From Pseudomonadota bacterium (lineage in GTDB: Bacteria > Pseudomonadota > Gammaproteobacteria > Burkholderiales > Gallionellaceae): DNA of 9,617 nucleotides. The translations under genes and the position numbers were made by a program. Where the stretch lies: assembly GCA_021783525.1 (NCBI GenBank), contig JAJXTT010000020.1, forward strand, positions 2,550 to 12,166, read 5' to 3'. This document shows, piece by piece, positions 6,347 to 9,617 of this stretch. The notes under the pieces were generated by a model. That model was given only the letters and a program-made list of their open reading frames with translations. It was not told where the DNA came from and did no database searches. Each line of letters begins with the position of its first letter. Positions within the stretch are counted from its first letter, which is position 1.

Positions 6347-6378
6347 CATCCGCCGCAGGCACAAGTCTGCCGCGGATG
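6347..6378 (+). other. Post-stop hairpin, second cyc2-like gene
   Basis: CATCCGCCGCA (6347-6357) pairs with TGCCGCGGATG (6368-6378): 7 bp, one C-C mismatch, then 3 bp, with a 10-base loop. It is the counterpart of the perfect hairpin at 4316-4347 and so is weaker. Confidence 0.5.
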
Positions 6379-6456
6379 ACGCAAGTCGGTTAAAGCATGG
6401 TAGAAAGAATTGGAGTTCCAATAATAATCAAAAAACAAGTGTTGGAACGCCAGATT

Positions 6457-6486
6457 GGGGAGACTTCGGTCTCCCCATTTTTATTT
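6457..6486 (+). terminator. Intrinsic terminator of the second cyc2-like gene
   Basis: The same GGGGAGAC-TTCG-GTCTCCCC hairpin as in copy 1 (6457-6476), followed by ATTTTTATTT. The U-tract is broken by one A, so it is slightly weaker. Read on the minus strand the hairpin is followed by AATCTGG, so it should not stop transcripts coming from ppc. Confidence 0.9.
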
Positions 6487-6531
6487 GTTCACGCCCAGAA
6501 AACTACAGATAACAGCCGGATCGATCACGTC

Positions 6532-6559
6532 GTTCCACGATCGCCGTGCGATATGGAAC
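6532..6559 (-). terminator. Hairpin directly after the ppc stop codon
   Basis: On the minus strand, immediately past the ppc stop, GTTCCA/TGGAAC (6 bp) and an inner ATCGC/GCGAT (5 bp) form a two-part stem with a small internal loop and a 3-base tip. No T-run follows, so this is a 3'-end stabiliser or a weak, possibly Rho-assisted terminator. Confidence 0.45.
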
Positions 6560-9328
6560 TCAGCCGCTGTTGCGAAGCCCGGTCGCGATGCCGTTGATGG
6601 TCAGGTGGATCGCACGCTTCACCTTTTCGTCCTTGTCGCCGGCGCGATGCCGTTGCAGCAGCGCGACCTGCAGGTGGTTGAGCGGGTCGATGTAAGGCGT
6701 GCGCGTCAACAGGCTGCGCGCGAAGGCGTGGTTGTCCTGGAGCAGGGTGGTGTTGCCGGTCACGGCGAACAGCATTTCGATGGTGGTCTCCCATTCGCTA
6801 TTGATCGCACCGTAGATGCGGTCGCGCAGCTCGACATCCTGCACCAGTTCGGCATAGCGCCAGGCGATGCCCATGTCGCTCTTGGAAAGCACCATGTCCA
6901 TGTTCGACAACATGCCGCGGAAGAATGCCCAGTTCTTGTACATCGCCTGCAGCTGCTTGAGTCCGGCGTCGCCTTCGCGCTGGATGAACTGCTTCACCGC
7001 GCTGCCGAAACCGAACCAGCCCGGCAGCATCATGCGGCTCAGGCCCCAGCTGAACACCCAGGGGATCGCACGTAGATCCTCGATGCCGTCGGATGCCTTG
7101 CGCGAGGAGGGGCGGCTGCCGATGTTGAGCTCGGCGATCTCGCGGATCGGCGTTGCAGTAAAGAAGAACTCGGTGAAACCGGGCGTTTCGTACACCAGTT
7201 TGCGATAGGAAACGAAAGCATCGCGGCTCAGCGCCTCCATGATGCGGTGGTATTCCGGCATGGTGCTGTCCGCACCGTGGTGATGCAGCAGCGTGGCTTC
7301 GATGGTTGCCGCAACCAGCGTCTCCAGGTTGCGCCGCCCGATCTCCGGGTTGGAATATTTGCTGGCGATCACCTCGCCCTGTTCGGTGATGCGGATCTGC
7401 CCGTTCACGCTGCCCGGCGGCTGGGCCAGGATGGCGTCGTAGCTGGGGCCGCCACCGCGACCGACGGTGCCGCCGCGGCCGTGGAACAGGCGCAGCTCGA
7501 CACCGTGTTTCTCGAAGACCTTCACCAGTTCGACTTCGGCCTTGTACAGTTCCCAGTTGGCGGTCAGGTATCCGCCGTCCTTATTGCTGTCTGAATAGCC
7601 CAGCATCACTTCCTGCGTATTGCCGCGGCTGGCCAGCAGTTTGCGGTACCACGGGATGGAGAACAGGTCGTCCATGATTACGGCGCCGCCGCGCAAATCC
7701 TCGATGGTTTCGAACAACGGGATGACGTTGACGTGCAGCGTGTCGCTGCCTTCCAGCAGGCCGACCTGCTGCAGCATCAGTGCGACTTCCAGCATGTCGC
7801 TCACCGCATCGGCCTTGGAGATGATGTGGTTGGGCAGCGCGCCTTGGCCGTAGCGACGGTGGATGTCTGCCGCAGCCTGCATGATGCGCAATTCGCTCTG
7901 CGGGACATCGGAGTAGCGCTCGATGTCGGTCAATAAAATCTTTTTGGCCTGCAATGCTTCCAGCAATACCTGGCGCTTCCCCGGTTCGTCGAGATCGGCA
8001 TAGTTCGCCTTGCCGGAACTGTGGGAAAACAGCTCGCCCACGGTCTGTTCGAGGATGGCGCTGTGCTGGCGCATGTCCAGCGGAGCGAGGTAGAAGCCGA
8101 ACAGTTCGGCGGCGCGGCGCAGGTTGGCGAGCCGGCCGCGCGCGAGATAGACCGCGCCATGCTTGAACAGCGAATCGATCATCACGTCGAGGTCGGCAAT
8201 GAATTCCTGCGAGGTGGCATAAGGCCTGGCGTGCGGATCGACCGGCCGCAGGCGCGACAACTCATGGCCGAGGTGCCTGGCGGTGGAGGACAGGCGGGAA
8301 TAGATCAGGATCAGCGCCCGCCGGTAAGGTTCGTCGGCGCGCGCCGGAGACTTGTCCGGCGAGGCATCCGAGAGCTTGCGCAGTTCGGGGGTGACTTCGA
8401 CCAGGCGGTCGGTCAGGCTCAGGCGGGTGCCGAGCAGGTGGGTTTCCTTCAGGTAATACTCGAACGCCAGTGCGGAATGCTCCTGCACCGCGTCGGCCAT
8501 CACGTCATGCGTGACGAACGGGTTGCCGTCGCGGTCTCCGCCGATCCAGCTGCCGACGCGCAGCAGCGGCGGCACCCTGATGTCCTTGTCGAAGCGCGAT
8601 TCCAGCTGCTTCTCCAGATTCGCATAAAGTTTGGGGATCTCGGACAGGAAGGTGTAGCGGTAGTACTCAAGGCCGTTGCGGATCTCGTCGCGCACGTTCA
8701 GCTTGGCGGTGCGCAGCATGCGCGTCTGCCACAGGATCAGCACGAAGCGATGCAGCGCCTCCTCGTTTTCGGCGAGGTCGTCGGGCGTCATGTCCACGCG
8801 GTCGCGGCTGGAAAGCAGGCTGGAGATGATGAGCTGGCAATCCAGGATGCTCTTGCGCTGAACCTCGGTGGGGTGGGCGGTCAGCACCGGCGAAACCAGC
8901 GCGTTGTCCAGAAAGGCCTGCAGCGTCTTCTTGTCGATTTTCTTTTCCTGAAGGCGATCAAGCGCCAATTGCAGCGTGCCGTCCCTGGGCGGGCTGCCGG
9001 CCTTCAAGTGGGCCCGGTGGCGGCGGTTGTGATGCAGGTCTTCCGCGATATTCGAAAGCTGCGAAAAATAACTGAACGCGCGCACCACGGCCAACGTCTC
9101 GCCGGGCGAAAGCGCATCCAGCATCTGCTCCAGCGTCTCGCCGTCGCGCTCGTCCTGCGTCTTGCGGAAGCGCACCGCCGCGCGTCGCACGTTCTCGACC
9201 AGCTGGAAAGTCTCCTCGCCCTCCTGTTCGCGCAGGGTGTCGCCCAGGATGCGGCCCAATAAACGCACGTCGTCGCGCAATGGCAGGTCTTTGCTGGAGA
9301 TGTCGGCTGGGGCTGAGATCAGGTTCAT
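6560..9328 (-). CDS. ppc: Phosphoenolpyruvate carboxylase
   Basis: Cytoplasmic enzyme that carboxylates phosphoenolpyruvate with bicarbonate to oxaloacetate, refilling the TCA cycle. I place the start at the ATG 9326-9328 (922 aa): it lies shortly before the family's conserved N-terminus (PLRDDVRLLGRILGD). The frame stays open to a GTG at 9412, but that extra stretch is unlike PEPC and would run over the hemC promoter. No good ribosome site is seen (CCCCTGAAAAA before ATG). Counted from this start, key features are catalytic His about 152 in TAHPTEVQRKS, GSWIGGDRDGNPF about 259-271, GYSDSNKDGG about 577-586, the glycine-rich FHGRGGTVGRGGG loop about 615-627, RITEQGE about 646-652, and the conserved C-terminal glycine (RNSG). 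All regions are intact and length is normal. It is convergent with the second cyc2 gene and divergent from hemC. Confidence 0.97.
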   Translation of the reverse strand: MNLISAPADISSKDLPLRDDVRLLGRILGDTLREQEGEETFQLVENVRRAAVRFRKTQDERDGETLEQMLDALSPGETLAVVRAFSYFSQLSNIAEDLHHNRRHRAHLKAGSPPRDGTLQLALDRLQEKKIDKKTLQAFLDNALVSPVLTAHPTEVQRKSILDCQLIISSLLSSRDRVDMTPDDLAENEEALHRFVLILWQTRMLRTAKLNVRDEIRNGLEYYRYTFLSEIPKLYANLEKQLESRFDKDIRVPPLLRVGSWIGGDRDGNPFVTHDVMADAVQEHSALAFEYYLKETHLLGTRLSLTDRLVEVTPELRKLSDASPDKSPARADEPYRRALILIYSRLSSTARHLGHELSRLRPVDPHARPYATSQEFIADLDVMIDSLFKHGAVYLARGRLANLRRAAELFGFYLAPLDMRQHSAILEQTVGELFSHSSGKANYADLDEPGKRQVLLEALQAKKILLTDIERYSDVPQSELRIMQAAADIHRRYGQGALPNHIISKADAVSDMLEVALMLQQVGLLEGSDTLHVNVIPLFETIEDLRGGAVIMDDLFSIPWYRKLLASRGNTQEVMLGYSDSNKDGGYLTANWELYKAEVELVKVFEKHGVELRLFHGRGGTVGRGGGPSYDAILAQPPGSVNGQIRITEQGEVIASKYSNPEIGRRNLETLVAATIEATLLHHHGADSTMPEYHRIMEALSRDAFVSYRKLVYETPGFTEFFFTATPIREIAELNIGSRPSSRKASDGIEDLRAIPWVFSWGLSRMMLPGWFGFGSAVKQFIQREGDAGLKQLQAMYKNWAFFRGMLSNMDMVLSKSDMGIAWRYAELVQDVELRDRIYGAINSEWETTIEMLFAVTGNTTLLQDNHAFARSLLTRTPYIDPLNHLQVALLQRHRAGDKDEKVKRAIHLTINGIATGLRNSG

Positions 9329-9347
9329 TTTTTCAGGGGTGTGTCGT

Positions 9348-9401
9348 CGGCGCAAAAGGACGGCGCACCTGTTAGAATGCGCCGCTCGATAACCGCATAA
9401 T
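9348..9401. promoter_or_regulatory. ppc-hemC divergent control region: CGGCGCA repeats and possible hemC promoter
   Basis: The heptamer CGGCGCA occurs directly repeated at 9348-9354 and 9361-9367 and inverted as TGCGCCG at 9378-9384; the last two form a 7-bp inverted repeat with a 10-base spacer. A candidate hemC promoter is TTAGAA (9372-9377), 18 bases, CATAAT (9396-9401), so the inverted repeat would cover its -35 box. A regulator bound here could affect both genes. The repeats are plain to see; the promoter is a weak match. No clear ppc promoter could be picked. Confidence 0.35.
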
Positions 9402-9429
9402 ATTAGCCACAAATTTTAGGAAACCCACG

Positions 9430-9617
9430 ATGAATCAGGCTCCACTAATTCCTCCAACCCGTCTGGTGATCGCTTCGCGCGAAAGCGCGTTGGCCATGTG
9501 GCAAGCGGAACACATACGCGACAGGCTGCGCGCATTATACCCGCAAACTTCCGTCAGTATCCTGGGCATGACCACGCAGGGCGACCAGATACTGGACGTG
9601 ACGCTGTCCAAGATCGG
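9430..9617 (+). CDS. hemC: Hydroxymethylbilane synthase (porphobilinogen deaminase), 5' part
   Basis: Cytoplasmic haem-pathway enzyme that joins four porphobilinogens into hydroxymethylbilane using a dipyrromethane cofactor. Only 62 codons are in the window; the frame runs off the right edge. The N-terminal signature is clear: RLVIASRESALAMWQAEHI, then GMTTQGDQILDVTLSKIG, containing the conserved RxSxLA and TxGD segments. The ATG at 9430 is preceded by AGGAAA (9418-9423) at a suitable distance. A short leader of about 10 residues comes before the core. It is divergent from ppc. In Pseudomonas the hemC neighbour is algR, whose homologue is at the far left of this window. Confidence 0.95.
   Translation, partial: MNQAPLIPPTRLVIASRESALAMWQAEHIRDRLRALYPQTSVSILGMTTQGDQILDVTLSKI

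Larger units (their letters stand above)
4932..6482 (+). repeat. Tandem duplication unit, copy 2
   Basis: Direct repeat of 2901-4558, without that copy's ~109-base 3' segment. The mosaic of perfectly identical blocks and locally diverged patches within one gene suggests gene conversion between the copies, or a recent duplication followed by selection on the diverged patches. Confidence 0.93.

Noticed and set aside
6397..6597. Small 66-codon plus-strand frame after cyc2 copy 2
   Set aside because: It crosses the intrinsic terminator and the ppc 3' end; no ribosome site or domain.
6455..7075. Open frame of 206 codons on the plus strand over the ppc 3' end
   Set aside because: It starts inside the cyc2 terminator and runs antisense through conserved ppc sequence; no ribosome site.
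8021..9262. Long open frame of 413 codons on the plus strand opposite ppc
   Set aside because: It is the complement of a GC-rich gene with intact PEPC motifs; its product is low-complexity in Q, V, A and R and shows no domain.
9329..9412. N-terminal extension of ppc to a GTG at 9412
   Set aside because: The added residues resemble no PEPC N-terminus and the extension would overlap the hemC promoter.

Overview
The window reads as chromosomal DNA of a betaproteobacterium, most likely a neutrophilic iron oxidiser of the Gallionellaceae type (Sideroxydans/Gallionella relatives). This rests on two things: a PEP carboxylase and a HemC start of betaproteobacterial style, and two adjacent genes for outer-membrane monohaem cytochrome-porin fusions that look like Cyc2, the proposed outer-membrane Fe(II) oxidase of such bacteria. 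The genus is inferred, not proven.

Layout. Positions 1-2680 (+) form one tight three-gene operon: the 3' part of an AlgR/LytTR response regulator, then after 3 bases an OmpR/PhoB-type response regulator, then a membrane histidine kinase that overlaps it by 17 bases. After a 233-base promoter/leader region come two near-identical cyc2-like genes (2914-4305 and 4945-6336, both 463 aa). Each has its own promoter, 5' leader stem-loop, post-stop hairpin and strong UUCG-loop terminator. The 639 bases between them hold the end of the first transcription unit, an extra segment of about 109 bases absent from the second copy, a nested inverted repeat, and an AT-rich promoter. Positions 6560-9328 (-) are ppc (PEP carboxylase). 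It points at the second cyc2 copy and is divergent from hemC, whose first 62 codons (9430-9617, +) end the window.

How the parts may work together. Both cyc2 promoters carry four TTNAC-like elements at exact 11-base spacing. The last element lies at the same distance from a shared -10-like block (ATTGCTAG). Such helical-turn-phased direct repeats are the usual binding-site form of OmpR/PhoB regulators, and one is encoded directly upstream with its kinase. The simplest reading is a self-contained module: an envelope sensor kinase, its regulator, and two duplicated Fe(II)-oxidising outer-membrane cytochromes under its control. PEP carboxylase (anaplerosis) and HemC (haem synthesis) fit an autotrophic, cytochrome-rich metabolism, but are probably older neighbours. 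In Pseudomonas, algR lies directly next to hemC; here about 8.7 kb separates them.

I see no tRNA, rRNA, CRISPR array, transposase or integrase.
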